From: CBDANW01 sp965197825
GTDB taxonomy: Bacteria > Acidobacteriota > Vicinamibacteria > Marinacidobacterales > DATDRI01
DNA: 64,000 nt
Reading direction: 5' to 3'
Assembly: GCA_965197825.1 (NCBI GenBank)
Contig: CBDANW010000002.1
Coordinates: forward strand, 248,001-312,000
Below are positions 63,746-64,000 of this stretch, piece after piece; within the stretch, counting starts at the first letter, position 1, and every line of letters starts with the position of its first letter. The position numbers and the translations under genes are program-made. The notes under the pieces are model-generated. The model was not told where the DNA came from. It searched no databases and worked only from the letters and a program-made list of their open reading frames with translations.

Positions 63746-64000
63746 GGTGATGTCTTAAGATTCCTGTCAAAGAAAAACGATGTATGGTTCCCCAAGCTCA
63801 AACCCGTCCCCGTCATGGGGACAGAAAAGGAGAACCATACATCATGGGAAAGGTACTACCGAGTCAGCGATTGCTCAAGCAGTTCGAGGAACAACTGGTA
63901 TTTGGGGAGATGAATCTCTCGGAGATCGTCCGGTCGGGAGCTCAGATGATGCTTCAATATGCGTTGGAGCGCGAGGTGACGGAGGCGTTGGGTCGAAACT
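63746..64000 (+). mobile_element. IS-alpha, copy 7, runs off the window
   Basis: Left end GGTGATGTCTTAAGATTCCT at 63746; the right end lies outside. Confidence 0.95.
63844..64000 (+). CDS. IS256-family transposase (IS-alpha), first 52 codons
   Basis: MGKVLPSQRLLKQFEEQLVF to EVTEALGRN, identical to the other copies so far as visible; continues past the window edge. Confidence 0.93.
   Translation, partial: MGKVLPSQRLLKQFEEQLVFGEMNLSEIVRSGAQMMLQYALEREVTEALGRN

Overview
The window looks like a mobile-element-saturated accessory region of a Gram-negative bacterium with moderately high GC. The Gram-negative reading rests on an RND efflux pump, a TonB-dependent receptor fragment and a PilW-like pseudopilin. 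Several starts are GTG or TTG. The integrase-type transposase, the serine recombinases and the KamA-like radical SAM protein resemble families I know from Acidobacteria, Planctomycetes and other uncultured lineages. The phylum is inference; there is no informative rRNA gene or ribosomal operon. Heavy IS load plus many pseudogenes would suit a host-associated or otherwise relaxed genome.

Layout. 1-9.7 kb: recombinase remnant, an IS256-family element, a methyltransferase gene, an hsdR fragment, a KamA-family gene, the first copy of the dominant IS256-type element (called IS-alpha here), then abutting fragments of dedA and trpB2. 9.7-19.6 kb: a DNA methyltransferase plus probable restriction endonuclease pair, a pentapeptide-repeat gene fused in frame to a transposase tail, IS3 fragments, a DUF6880 gene and a Yip1-like membrane protein. 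19.7-22.4 kb: a three-level nest, IS-alpha inside an IS30-type element inside an integrase-type transposase gene. 22.4-34.5 kb: degraded genes for an AAA ATPase, IS66 TnpC and recombinases, a 39-nt piece of 16S rRNA, an intact HU gene, a nuclease-like gene, a broken nuclease-RAMA gene and a second truncated hsdR. 34.5-40.3 kb: AAA_13 ATPase pseudogene, TonB receptor fragment, intact beta-carbonic anhydrase, and a DUF3883/DUF6508 operon. 40.3-51 kb: three IS-alpha copies, a third IS256-type element (IS-gamma), a 365-bp duplication and a membrane-protein gene split by IS-alpha. 51-58.5 kb: AIPR fragment, a complete IS3 element, GIY-YIG nuclease, quinone oxidoreductase pseudogene, pterin dehydratase, SRAP fragment, higBA, and an IS110 element with a long non-coding leader. 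58.5-64 kb: pilW fragment, an intact RND efflux operon, and a lipoprotein phosphodiesterase gene cut by a last IS-alpha copy.

The most unusual signal is a set of short repeat families (A to F below) lying at most gene breakpoints. Family A has terminal inverted repeats beginning CGTCCTGTGCC. It includes seven near-identical ~320-bp MITE-like copies that contain the 5' end of the integrase-type IS found at 33.8-34.5 kb, plus many one-ended fragments. Coding fragments of defence and metabolic genes end exactly where an A end begins, and the two flanks of each full-length copy are unrelated, so these repeats appear to be the joints of a reshuffled defence island. IS-alpha, with six complete copies and clear 8-9 bp target duplications, is the most recent invader: one copy sits inside a family-A terminus.

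The intact non-mobile genes form only small groups: the methylase/nuclease pair, DUF3883-DUF6508 (the latter frameshifted), higBA and the RND pair. The rest are singletons or fragments. All family and motif assignments are by eye; no database search was possible.
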